The translations under genes were made by a program, and so were the position numbers. Positions 34,703 through 42,759 of a DNA stretch of 64,000 bases are shown piece by piece. Below the pieces are notes generated by a model, which was not told the DNA's origin, searched no databases, and worked only from the letters and a program-made list of their open reading frames with translations. The DNA comes from Pseudomonas entomophila. GTDB taxonomy: Bacteria; Pseudomonadota; Gammaproteobacteria; Pseudomonadales; Pseudomonadaceae. How positions within the stretch are numbered: position 1 is the first letter of the stretch; each line of letters opens with the position of its first letter. The stretch spans positions 1-64,000 of the forward strand of contig NZ_JAAMQI010000011.1 in NCBI RefSeq assembly GCF_013523165.1. The letters are read 5' to 3'.

Positions 34703-36784
34703 TCATGCCATGATCGTCAGCCCATCGAGGGCAACCACACCGCGGCCTGCAGGACGAACGAGCAATGGGTTGATTTCCGCTTCCACCAATCGCTCGCCAA
34801 GCGTCAGGGCCATTTGTGAAAACGCCACGATGCATCGGGCCGCAGCGTCGACATCGGCTTTCGGCATCCCACGGAAACCCTGCAAGAGCGGATAGGTTTT
34901 CAGCTCACTCAGCATCTCCCGAGCCTGGTCTTCATCCACGGGAAGCAAACGCAGGGTCGTGTCCTTGAAGAGTTCTGCCGTCACGCCGCCCATGCCGAGC
35001 AATAACGCCGGGCCAAGCTGAGGGTCCCGATGGAAACCGAGGATCAACTCCTGCCCCCCTGTGACCATTTCCTGGACAAGGAACGACTCGGGGGTGAAAC
35101 CGACATGACTGCCAACCTCGTCGCGCATCCGCTCCAGACGATCACCGATGGTGTCCGCGCTCAGGTGCAGGGCCACACCGCCCACTTCGCTCTTGTGCGC
35201 GATTCGTTCCGAGAGGACCTTCAGGACAACGGGGCCGCCGAGTGACCGTGCGGCCTGCACGGCCTCGTGGCCATTGCTCACCACGCATTCCCGCGTCACG
35301 GGGATGCCGAAGCCCGCATACAGACGCTTGCTGCGTTCCTCGTCGAGGGGACCACTGGGCAGTGCTTCGCCCGTCATGGGCACACTGGCCGGTGCCACCC
35401 CTGCCTCGCCTGTGGGGTTCATCCGGGCACGCATGACCAACGCCCGGAGCGCACTGGCGCAGCTTTCGGGCGCCGTGAAGGCCACACCACCCGCCCCGTT
35501 GATCCGCTGAGCCGCAGCCGGCGCATGTGGACTGATGTAGGCCAGCACGGGCTTGCCCGAATGGGCCAGGCTGTCACGGATGGCATCGGCCATCAGATGC
35601 GGTTGAGCGACGCCCGATGAGCCGACCACGCTGACCACGGCATCGTAATCATCGCTGTCGAGCAGGATGCCGATGGCACTGCGCATGACCTCAGGCTGCA
35701 AGCCCGCCAGCGTCAGGTCGATAGGGTTGCGGTCCAGCACGGCCTGATCACCGATGTCCAGGCTGCGCAGCCTTGCGGCGGTCTGCGGCCCAGGCTCGGG
35801 GGTCTGGAAGCCGCTCATGCCCAGGTTGTCGGCGATCAGCGTTCCGGCGCCTCCGGTCGAGGTGAGGATCGCGACACGCGTGCCCTGCATGGCGCGGCCG
35901 TTGGCCAACGCGAAAGGAATGTCGAGCAGATCCGCGAAGGTGTCCGCGCGGATCACACCCAGTTGCTTGAAATACGCGGAGTACAGGTCATCGGACCCTG
36001 CCAGTGCGCCCGTGTGTGAATTCGCGGCATGCGCGCCTGCCTCTGAACGCCCGACCTTGTAGACCACCACGGGTTTGCCTGCCTTGCGCGCCTTGCGGGC
36101 GGCTTGGCTGAATTTCTCGCTGTCGCGCAAGCCTTCGAGGTAGAGCGCGATGACCGAAGTGGCCGGATCATCGGCCAGATGGTCGACGAAGTCCGCGACA
36201 TCGAGGTCCACTTCGTTGCTGGTGGAAATGAGCTTGGAGAAGCCAATGCCAGCCGCGACACCGCGCGAGAGCAGCGCACCCAGGATGCCGCCACTTTGCG
36301 AAACCACAGCGACGCGGCCGGCGAGCAATGCGTCCATGTCCAGTGCACCGCTTGCAGAGAGGGTCACACGGTCCGTGAGGTTGACCAGCCCGATGGTGTT
36401 CGGGCCGAGAATGCGCATCGAGCCTCGTGCTGCCTTGAGCGCCTCTTGGCGCTGAGCGCCTGCCTCGCCGGTTTCGCCGTAGCCACCGGCCAGGACGATC
36501 GCTGCGGGGCAGCCGCGTGCAGCCAGATCGGCGACCGCCTGGTTGGCCCGTTCTGGCCCCAATAGAATGATCGCGACATCCGGCACTTCCGGCAATGCAG
36601 CCACAGAGGGGTAGCAGCGGAGCCCGTCGATCTCTTCATACCGGGGGTTCACCGGGTACAGGCGCCCCTCGAAACCGTGCTTGCGAAGAAAGGCGATGGG
36701 ACGGCCGGCGGTCTTTCGGGCATCGCCCGAGGCGCCGATGACGGCAACGCTGGCAGGGTTGAGCAGGCGTGTGATCGCGTCCAT
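34703..36784 (-). CDS. ADP-forming acyl-CoA synthetase (acetate-CoA ligase family)
   Basis: A 693-residue NDP-forming acyl-CoA synthetase with fused subunits. The CoA-binding Rossmann domain is N-terminal ('LLNPASVAVIGASGDARKTAGRPIAFL'), then succinyl-CoA ligase-like domains with the phospho-His in 'SHTGALAGSDDLYSAYFKQLGVI', and the C-terminal ATP-grasp domain ('GGPVVLKVLSERIAHKSEVGGVALHL'). It should activate a carboxylic acid to its CoA ester with ATP. It is downstream of a crotonase gene with three bases between them, so both act in the same CoA pathway. Confidence 0.9.
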   Translation of the reverse strand: MDAITRLLNPASVAVIGASGDARKTAGRPIAFLRKHGFEGRLYPVNPRYEEIDGLRCYPSVAALPEVPDVAIILLGPERANQAVADLAARGCPAAIVLAGGYGETGEAGAQRQEALKAARGSMRILGPNTIGLVNLTDRVTLSASGALDMDALLAGRVAVVSQSGGILGALLSRGVAAGIGFSKLISTSNEVDLDVADFVDHLADDPATSVIALYLEGLRDSEKFSQAARKARKAGKPVVVYKVGRSEAGAHAANSHTGALAGSDDLYSAYFKQLGVIRADTFADLLDIPFALANGRAMQGTRVAILTSTGGAGTLIADNLGMSGFQTPEPGPQTAARLRSLDIGDQAVLDRNPIDLTLAGLQPEVMRSAIGILLDSDDYDAVVSVVGSSGVAQPHLMADAIRDSLAHSGKPVLAYISPHAPAAAQRINGAGGVAFTAPESCASALRALVMRARMNPTGEAGVAPASVPMTGEALPSGPLDEERSKRLYAGFGIPVTRECVVSNGHEAVQAARSLGGPVVLKVLSERIAHKSEVGGVALHLSADTIGDRLERMRDEVGSHVGFTPESFLVQEMVTGGQELILGFHRDPQLGPALLLGMGGVTAELFKDTTLRLLPVDEDQAREMLSELKTYPLLQGFRGMPKADVDAAARCIVAFSQMALTLGERLVEAEINPLLVRPAGRGVVALDGLTIMA

Positions 36785-36787
36785 GAT

Positions 36788-37594
36788 TCAGCTCCGCTCT
36801 GCCTTGCGCGCCAGGAAAGCCGCCACCGACGCCTGATGCTCGCTGGAGGTGTAGCAGATGCCCTGCGCCTGACTGCCCATGGCGAAGATCTGGCTCTGGG
36901 TCAGCTCGAACGTGTTGTTGAGGATCGACTTGCTCAACGCCAAGGCGGTGGCCGAACCGGCGGCGAGCTGTTGGGCCCAGTCCTGGGCGGCCGGCAGCAG
37001 GTTCTCGTGCGGGGCCACACGATCGATCATGCCGATCTGCTGGGCTTCGGACGGCGCCACGGTGCGGCCGCTGAAGATCAGCTCCTTGGCCTTGCTCAAC
37101 CCGACACGACGCGGCAGGAAGTACAGGCCGCCTCCGTCGGGAATCAGGCCCCGGGCGATATAGCTCATGGCGAAGGAGGCGTTCTGCGAGGCGATGATGA
37201 AGTCGCAACTCAAGGCCATGTCGCACCCCAGCCCCGTTGCTGCACCGTTGACGGCGGCAATGGTGGGTTTGGGCAGGTTGTGGAGCAGCGATACCGCATG
37301 GTGAACGCGCTGCTGACGCTTCCACCCGTTGAAGGCCACCGACCCGGCCGGTGCGCTCATCCGGGCTTGCATGCCCTTGATGTCACCACCGGCGCAGAAC
37401 CCTTTGCCGGCGCCTGTGACGATCAACGCCTTGATGCTGCTGTCCGCTGCGACCTGCTCGAGGTGCTCGATGAGCAAGCTGCGCATGTCATCGCTGATGG
37501 CATTGCGGGCCTCCGGGCGATTGAGCGTCAAGGTGGCGATACCGTCCGTCACGGTAAGGTCGATGGGAGTCGATGACTCAGGGGACGTCGTCAT
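36788..37594 (-). CDS. enoyl-CoA hydratase/isomerase (crotonase) with PaaG-like active site
   Basis: A 268-residue crotonase. The oxyanion loops 'GFCAGGDIKGM' and 'AAVNGAATGLGCDMALSCDF' are intact. The two hydratase Glu are not present: the first position is Asp ('GCDMAL') and the second is in 'SYIARGLIPDGGG', where an Asp stands as in PaaG-type isomerases. I therefore favour isomerase over hydratase activity. Upstream of the ATG the mRNA has AATAATAAGAGAGG, a Crc/Hfq-like motif fused to the ribosome-binding site. It is divergent from the IclR gene. Confidence 0.88.
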   Translation of the reverse strand: MTTSPESSTPIDLTVTDGIATLTLNRPEARNAISDDMRSLLIEHLEQVAADSSIKALIVTGAGKGFCAGGDIKGMQARMSAPAGSVAFNGWKRQQRVHHAVSLLHNLPKPTIAAVNGAATGLGCDMALSCDFIIASQNASFAMSYIARGLIPDGGGLYFLPRRVGLSKAKELIFSGRTVAPSEAQQIGMIDRVAPHENLLPAAQDWAQQLAAGSATALALSKSILNNTFELTQSQIFAMGSQAQGICYTSSEHQASVAAFLARKAERS

Positions 37595-37675
37595 GCGGTG
37601 CCTCTCTTATTATTCGGTTGATTGGCCGCCCAGCGATGAGCCAAGCTGGATTCAATCTGACCGAGAGGCGTATCC

Positions 37676-38512
37676 ATGACAACGCGACCGTTCCACCTGC
37701 TGGAACACAGCGAAGAGGCCCTGCCCTGTGCTGGTATTCCTGGGCAAGGCAAGGCGCCGCCGAACCGTTCGCTGGAACGTGGGCTGGACATCCTTCGCGC
37801 TTTCCGGCCGGGCAGTGAGCATCTGGCTAACGGGGATCTGAGCGAGATCACCGGGTTGTCCAAATCCACGGTAAGCCGGCTGACGCAGACCCTCGTCCGC
37901 TCAGGCTTTCTGGACTATGACGCTGTTTCGGGTGGTTACCGATTGGCGGCTTCGGTGTTGGGCATGGCGCACTCGATGTATCACGGCAGCGTCCTGCTTC
38001 AGGCCGCAACACCGCTGATGGCGCAGGTCGCACGAGACCATCAGGTGAACGTCGGCCTGGCCGCTGCAGACGGTGAAGAGATGGTTTATCTCGAGTCCGT
38101 GCGTTTCGGCCAGCGTAAATCCCCACGCAATGTGTTGACCGGCCAGCGGTTGCCCATGGACATGACCTCCCTGGGCAGGGCGTATCTGTCGACCCTGGAA
38201 GACACGCAACGACAACGCTTGATCACGTTGTTCACCTCCAGACGCTGTGCAGCCAGGGCCGAGCAACTGGGACGAGAAATAGAAGCGGCAGTCACCCAGG
38301 TGAAAGCCAAAGGCTATTGCGTCGCCTCGTGGCAGCCCGAGGTCATCGCCTTCGCGACGCCGCTCGATCACCCGGTGTACAGGACGCATGCACTGAATAT
38401 CAGTCTGTCGACCACCGAGATGCCGGAGGAGATCGTCGAGCGGTACGCCCCGCTTCTCCTGAACCTTGTAGACGCCATTCGCCACTCGCTCGACCTGCCG
38501 GAAGTTCGCTGA
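37676..38512 (+). CDS. IclR-family transcriptional regulator
   Basis: A 278-residue IclR protein: an N-terminal winged helix ('NRSLERGLDILRAFRPG...LSEITGLSKSTVSRLTQTLVRSGFLDYD') and a C-terminal effector-binding domain. The start at 37676 follows GAGAGG. It is divergent from the crotonase/acyl-CoA synthetase operon with 81 bases between. A dyad GTTCCA-N5-TGGAAC lies in its first codons and again upstream of the ABC operon, so it likely controls both. IclR proteins usually sense a pathway acid. Confidence 0.9.
   Translation: MTTRPFHLLEHSEEALPCAGIPGQGKAPPNRSLERGLDILRAFRPGSEHLANGDLSEITGLSKSTVSRLTQTLVRSGFLDYDAVSGGYRLAASVLGMAHSMYHGSVLLQAATPLMAQVARDHQVNVGLAAADGEEMVYLESVRFGQRKSPRNVLTGQRLPMDMTSLGRAYLSTLEDTQRQRLITLFTSRRCAARAEQLGREIEAAVTQVKAKGYCVASWQPEVIAFATPLDHPVYRTHALNISLSTTEMPEEIVERYAPLLLNLVDAIRHSLDLPEVR
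37688..37704. promoter_or_regulatory. palindrome GTTCCA-N5-TGGAAC at the IclR gene start
   Basis: GTTCCACCTGCTGGAAC covers codons 5-10 of the IclR gene and lies 94 bases upstream of the crotonase ATG on the other strand. It matches the core of the 34673-34695 palindrome. Being in coding sequence weakens the case, but operators that overlap the regulator's own start are known for this family. Confidence 0.45.
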
Positions 38513-38655
38513 CGGTGCGGCCGTGAGTGCACCGCCTGGCCAAGGGAAACGCATGCCGTAGCGGTATGGCAAGTCATGGTTTAAAGGTCTTGGCGGCCCG
38601 TGTTCGCGCTGCCCTATGCTGCCGAACCCTCTCCTTACAACAATAAGGGTCACCC

Positions 38656-39963
38656 ATGACTTCCTTGACCGCTCCAACTGCACAGGACACTGATCCTGTA
38701 CACATACGCGCGTGTAAAAAAGCAGCGTTGCGCCTGGTGCCTTTGTTGGCACTGGCCTACTTCTTCAACTACCTGGACCGCACCAACGTCGGCTTCGCTT
38801 CCCTGACCATGAACGAGGACCTCGGGCTGACGGCCTCGCAGTTCGGCTTTGCGGCCGGCATCTTCTATGTGGGCTACTGCCTGTTCGAAGTGCCAAGCAA
38901 CCTGGCGCTCTACAGGTTCGGCGCCCGGCGCTGGCTTGCCAGGATCATGATCACCTGGGGCCTGTTCGCGGCCGCCACTTCGCTGGCGCAAGGGCCCACC
39001 AGCTATGCGGTCATCCGCCTGCTCGCGGGCATTGCCGAGGCTGGGTTCTTCCCCGGCGTGATCTTCTTCCTGTCGCTGTGGTTCCCTGCTCACTACCGCA
39101 CCAAGGTGATGGCATGGTTCCTGTTCGCCATTCCGCTGTCGTCCGTGCTCGGCGGCCCGCTGTCGGCCGCCATGCTGCAGATGGATGGCATCTGGGGCTT
39201 TGCAGGCTGGCAGTGGCTGCTGGTCCTCCAGGGGCTTCCAGCCTGCTTGCTGGGGCTATTGTGCCTGCACATGCTGGCCGACAAACCGGCCGATGCCGGC
39301 TGGCTGACCCAGGAAGAGAAAACCGCGTTGCAGACGGTTCTGGATGCTGAGCAGGCCTCCAAAAGCGCGCACAGCTTCCGTCAGTCGCTCACAGACCCGC
39401 GGGTCTGGCTGCTGGCTGCCATCCTGTTCAGCTACATCATCGGTATCCTGGGCATCGGTGTATGGCTTCCTCAGATCCTGAAGAGTCACCACCTGACGAC
39501 GACACAGATCGGCTGGATTTCTGCCGCACCCTATGTCATCGCCAGTGTGGCCATGCTGGTGTGGGCCAAGGTACTGGCGCGTAAAAGGCGCTACATCCTT
39601 CATTTGGCGCTCACCTGTGCAACCGGGGCTGCCGGCTTCATCTTCTCGGTGGTCTACAGCGATCTGCTCCCGGCACTGTTCGGGCTGACGATCGCCCTCA
39701 TCGGCCTGTGCTCCGTACGCACCTGCTTCTACAGCATTCCCTCGACCTTCCTGAGCAAGCAAGCCGCCGCAGGCGGTATTGCATTCATCAATGCCACGGG
39801 CAGCCTGGGAGGCTTGGTCGGCCCTTACGCGGTCGGCTGGCTCAAGGACGCCACGGGCTCGTTCAATGCCGGCCTGATCGGCATGGCGTCCATGCTCTGC
39901 CTGGCCACGGCGCTGACCGTCGTCCTGGGGTTCATGGTCAAGGCGCACGCCAGGCGGGGCTAG
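38656..39963 (+). CDS. MFS transporter, anion:cation symporter family
   Basis: A 435-residue 12-helix MFS protein. The ACS-family signature 'YLDRTNVGFASLTMNEDLGLTASQFGF' follows helix 1, and 'EVPSNLALYRFGARRWLARIMITWG' is between helices 2 and 3. Members of this family import tartrate, phthalate, hydroxyphenylacetate and similar organic anions. It lies 143 bases after the IclR gene on the same strand. Upstream of the start ACAACAATAAGGG joins an A-rich Crc/Hfq-like motif to the ribosome-binding site. Confidence 0.92.
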   Translation: MTSLTAPTAQDTDPVHIRACKKAALRLVPLLALAYFFNYLDRTNVGFASLTMNEDLGLTASQFGFAAGIFYVGYCLFEVPSNLALYRFGARRWLARIMITWGLFAAATSLAQGPTSYAVIRLLAGIAEAGFFPGVIFFLSLWFPAHYRTKVMAWFLFAIPLSSVLGGPLSAAMLQMDGIWGFAGWQWLLVLQGLPACLLGLLCLHMLADKPADAGWLTQEEKTALQTVLDAEQASKSAHSFRQSLTDPRVWLLAAILFSYIIGILGIGVWLPQILKSHHLTTTQIGWISAAPYVIASVAMLVWAKVLARKRRYILHLALTCATGAAGFIFSVVYSDLLPALFGLTIALIGLCSVRTCFYSIPSTFLSKQAAAGGIAFINATGSLGGLVGPYAVGWLKDATGSFNAGLIGMASMLCLATALTVVLGFMVKAHARRG

Positions 39964-40140
39964 CAGCGCCAGGACGATGCACCACGATGTGGTTCTGGAG
40001 CGTGCAGCAGGCGGATTGACGGGCTGTGTGTCCCAATTGCGTCGGATGGGCCAGATGACCGTCTGCAAGGAAGGCGTTCGTGCCTTCGTTGCAGACCAGG
40101 CCGAATGGAGGGGATGTCGCTCATCGTCAAGCCTGCCGTA

Positions 40141-40228
40141 TTGACATATCTCGATATGCGGAATAGGCTGCGCACCCTTCATCTGACGCGGCGCCAAGGT
40201 GTCAGCCATCACATCTAGAAATCTAGAT
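40141..40228 (+). promoter_or_regulatory. promoter and dyads upstream of the old yellow enzyme gene
   Basis: TTGACA (40141-40146) and TAGGCT (40164-40169) are spaced by 17 bases, a good sigma-70 pair. A dyad CATAT-CTCG-ATATG (40145-40158) sits inside it, and ATCTAG-AAAT-CTAGAT (40213-40228) lies just before the start. The dyads are candidate operators for the ArsR-type regulator encoded after the gene. The rest of 39964-40241 shows no gene. Confidence 0.6.
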
Positions 40229-40241
40229 ATCTGGAATCGAA

Positions 40242-41366
40242 ATGAACGTCTCACCTCTGTTCGACCGCGTGCAACTGGGCACCCATACCCTGAAGAACCG
40301 TATCGTCCTGCCGCCCCTCACCCGCTCGCGCAGCACCCAGCCTGGCAACCTCCCCAACGACCTGATGGCCACCTACTATGCCCAGCGCACCGGCGCCGGC
40401 TTCATGGTCACCGAAGGCACGCAGATCGAACCGCGCGGCCAGGGCTATGCCTGGACGCCTGGCATCCACAGCCCACAACAGATCGAAGGCTGGCGCACCG
40501 TCACCGACGCCGTGCATGCCGAGGGCGGGGTCATCTTCGCCCAGCTGTGGCACGTTGGCCGGGTCTCCCACACCTCGCTGCAGCCCGGTGGCCAGGCGCC
40601 AGTCGCGCCGTCTGCCCTCCCCGCAACGGCCGTGAAGGTGTTCATCGAGACCGGGCCGGGCACCGGTGAGCTGGCCGAACCGTCGCTGCCACGGGCGCTG
40701 TCCACGGCCGAGGTCAAGGACATCGTGCAGCTGTATGCGCAGGCGGCCCGCAACGCGCTGGCAGCCGGGTTCGACGGGGTGGAGATCCACTGCGCCAACG
40801 GCTACCTGGTCAACCAGTTCATCTCGGCGCACAGCAACCAGCGCACCGACGAGTATGGCGGCTCTCTGGCCAATCGCCTGCGCTTTCTGCAGGAGGTGAC
40901 CGAAGCGGTGGCCGAGGTGGCCGGTCGCGAGCGCGTCGGGGTGCGTTTCGCGCCTCTGTTCGACTCGACCGATGAAGAGCGCGTCTACCTGGGGCTGGTG
41001 GAGGACGACCCCCATGACACCTACCTGGAAGCGGTCAAGGTGCTCGAACGGATCGGTATCGCTTACCTGTCGCTGGCCGAAGCCGACTGGGACGATGCGC
41101 CGGAGCTGCCGGACGATTTTCGTCGCGACGTGCGCCAGGCCTTCAGTGGCTGCATCCTCTATGCCGGTGGCTACACCGTCGAGCGGGGGCTGCGCGTGGT
41201 CGAGGCCGGATGGGGTGACCTGATCGCCTTTGGCCGGCCATTCATCGCCAACCCGGACCTGCCCGCGCGCATCGCTCACCAGTGGCCACTCAACGCGCTG
41301 GACGCCAGCACGATGTACGGCGGCACCGAGGTGGGCTACACCGACTACCCCCGTCATCCCGCCTGA
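40242..41366 (+). CDS. alkene reductase, old yellow enzyme family
   Basis: A 374-residue FMN oxidoreductase of the NemA/XenB type. FMN and substrate contacts are visible: 'NRIVLPPLTRSRS', 'LWHVGRVSH', 'FDGVEIHCANGYLVNQFISAHSNQRTDEYGGSLANRLRF' (H-x2-N substrate pair), 'YAGGYTVERGL' and 'FGRPFIANPDLPARI'. It reduces activated C=C bonds with NAD(P)H and can act on nitro-compounds. A promoter with dyads lies upstream, and an ArsR-type gene follows after 100 bases. Confidence 0.93.
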   Translation: MNVSPLFDRVQLGTHTLKNRIVLPPLTRSRSTQPGNLPNDLMATYYAQRTGAGFMVTEGTQIEPRGQGYAWTPGIHSPQQIEGWRTVTDAVHAEGGVIFAQLWHVGRVSHTSLQPGGQAPVAPSALPATAVKVFIETGPGTGELAEPSLPRALSTAEVKDIVQLYAQAARNALAAGFDGVEIHCANGYLVNQFISAHSNQRTDEYGGSLANRLRFLQEVTEAVAEVAGRERVGVRFAPLFDSTDEERVYLGLVEDDPHDTYLEAVKVLERIGIAYLSLAEADWDDAPELPDDFRRDVRQAFSGCILYAGGYTVERGLRVVEAGWGDLIAFGRPFIANPDLPARIAHQWPLNALDASTMYGGTEVGYTDYPRHPA

Positions 41367-41466
41367 CCCTCAAGCGCCGCGCCTGGCCCCGCCGGCGCAG
41401 CCGGCCTGCCGAGGGCTGGGAGCGGCCCCCGGAAATGGCGTACTATCGCGCAAACCCGTTTTGGCC

Positions 41467-41778
41467 ATGACCATGAGCATCGACGTCAGCGAAGCGCTGA
41501 AAGCCCTCGACAACCCCACCCGCCTGGCCATCCTCACCTGGCTCAAGGATCCCCGAACCCACTTCCCCCAGCAGGCCGTGGACCCGGAGCAGGTCGGTGT
41601 GTGCGTGAGCATCATCCAGGAACGCGCGGGGCTGTCGCAGTCGACGGTCTCGCTCTACCTGACGTCGCTGCAACGCGCCCAACTGGTCACCTCGCAACGC
41701 ATAGGGCCCTGGACCTACTACAAGCGGCACGAGGCGAACATCGCCCGCTTCCTGGAACAGTTGCAGACGATGCTCTGA
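41467..41778 (+). CDS. ArsR-family winged-helix regulator
   Basis: A 103-residue regulator: 'SEALKALDNPTRLAILTWLKDP' (helices 1-2), 'ERAGLSQSTVSLYLTSLQRAQLVTSQRIGPWTYYKRHE' (recognition helix and wing). There is one Cys (in 'VGVCVSIIQ'), but no clear paired metal-binding CxC, so it may sense an electrophile or other small molecule. Starts at 41467 and 41473 are both possible. It probably controls the old yellow enzyme gene. Its stop is nine bases from the convergent SsuA-like gene. Confidence 0.82.
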   Translation: MTMSIDVSEALKALDNPTRLAILTWLKDPRTHFPQQAVDPEQVGVCVSIIQERAGLSQSTVSLYLTSLQRAQLVTSQRIGPWTYYKRHEANIARFLEQLQTML

Positions 41779-41786
41779 CGAGCGCC

Positions 41787-42743
41787 CTACTCCTGGGTGG
41801 GTCGGTACACGCTGACCGCCTTCGCATCCACGGCCTTGGGCAGCAAGCCTTCGTTCAGGAAGGCATCGGCGATCCGCTGCTGCTCCGCCAGGTTCTCCAC
41901 GGTCACCGGCTGTACGTCGTAACTGCGCCGGGCATTGGCCTGCCGCACCGTGGCGCTGTCCAGGTTGCCCCACAGCGGCCCGAGAATCCGCGCCGCCGCC
42001 GCCGGGTTGGCCTTGGTCCAGGTACCCACCTCACGCAGCGCCTCGTACACCTGCTGGACGACCTCAGGGTGCGCCGTGGCGTAGTCGCTGCGGGCCAGGT
42101 AATAGCGTTGGTAGCTGGCCAGCGCGCGACCGTCGGCCAGGATCCGCGCGTGCTGCTGGCGCTGGGCGCTGGCCACGTAAGGGTCCCAGGTCACCCAGGC
42201 ATCGACCTTGTGGTTCTCGAAGGCTGCGCGGCCGTCGGCCGGGATCAGGTACGCCGGGGTGATGTCCTTGAAGGTCAGGCCGGCCTGGGCCAGGGCCTGG
42301 ATCAACAGATAGTGGCTGCCGGCCGCCTTGGTCACCGCCACGCGCTTGCCCTTGAGGTCGGCCAGCGTCCTGAGTGGCGAGTCGGCCGGCACCAGGATCG
42401 CCTGGGCCGTCGGCGAGGGCGTCTCCCGGGCGAAATAGGTCAGCTGTGCACCGGCGGCCTGGGTGAACACCGGCACGGTGTCGGCCACGTCCGCCGACAG
42501 GTCGACGTTGCCCAGGTTCAGCGCTTCCAGCAACGGCAGCCCGCTGGGGAACTCGTGCCAGGAGACGCGGATGCCCTCGGCGTTCAGGCGCTGTTCGAGG
42601 CTGCCGCGGGCCTTGAGCAGGGTCAGCAGGGTGGAGGATTTCTGATAGCCGATGCGCACGGTCTGTTCGGCGCTGGCCAGGGCTGGCAGGCAGGCACCGA
42701 TCAGCAGCGCCAGGCCGAGCTGGCGTAAAGGGGTGAGGGTCAT
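41787..42743 (-). CDS. aliphatic sulfonate-type ABC substrate-binding protein (SsuA-like)
   Basis: A 318-residue periplasmic protein with signal peptide (LGLALLIGACLPALASA). The first lobe 'TVRIGYQKSSTLLTLLKARGSLEQRL' and 'VSWHEFPSGLPLLEALNLGNVDLS' are characteristic of SsuA. It likely binds an alkanesulfonate. The start at 42743 follows GGAG. It is the second gene of a tandem pair of binding proteins, 16 bases after the first. No ssuBC genes are beside it. Confidence 0.9.
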   Translation of the reverse strand: MTLTPLRQLGLALLIGACLPALASAEQTVRIGYQKSSTLLTLLKARGSLEQRLNAEGIRVSWHEFPSGLPLLEALNLGNVDLSADVADTVPVFTQAAGAQLTYFARETPSPTAQAILVPADSPLRTLADLKGKRVAVTKAAGSHYLLIQALAQAGLTFKDITPAYLIPADGRAAFENHKVDAWVTWDPYVASAQRQQHARILADGRALASYQRYYLARSDYATAHPEVVQQVYEALREVGTWTKANPAAAARILGPLWGNLDSATVRQANARRSYDVQPVTVENLAEQQRIADAFLNEGLLPKAVDAKAVSVYRPTQE

Positions 42744-42759
42744 GGGCGGGTCTCCAGGG

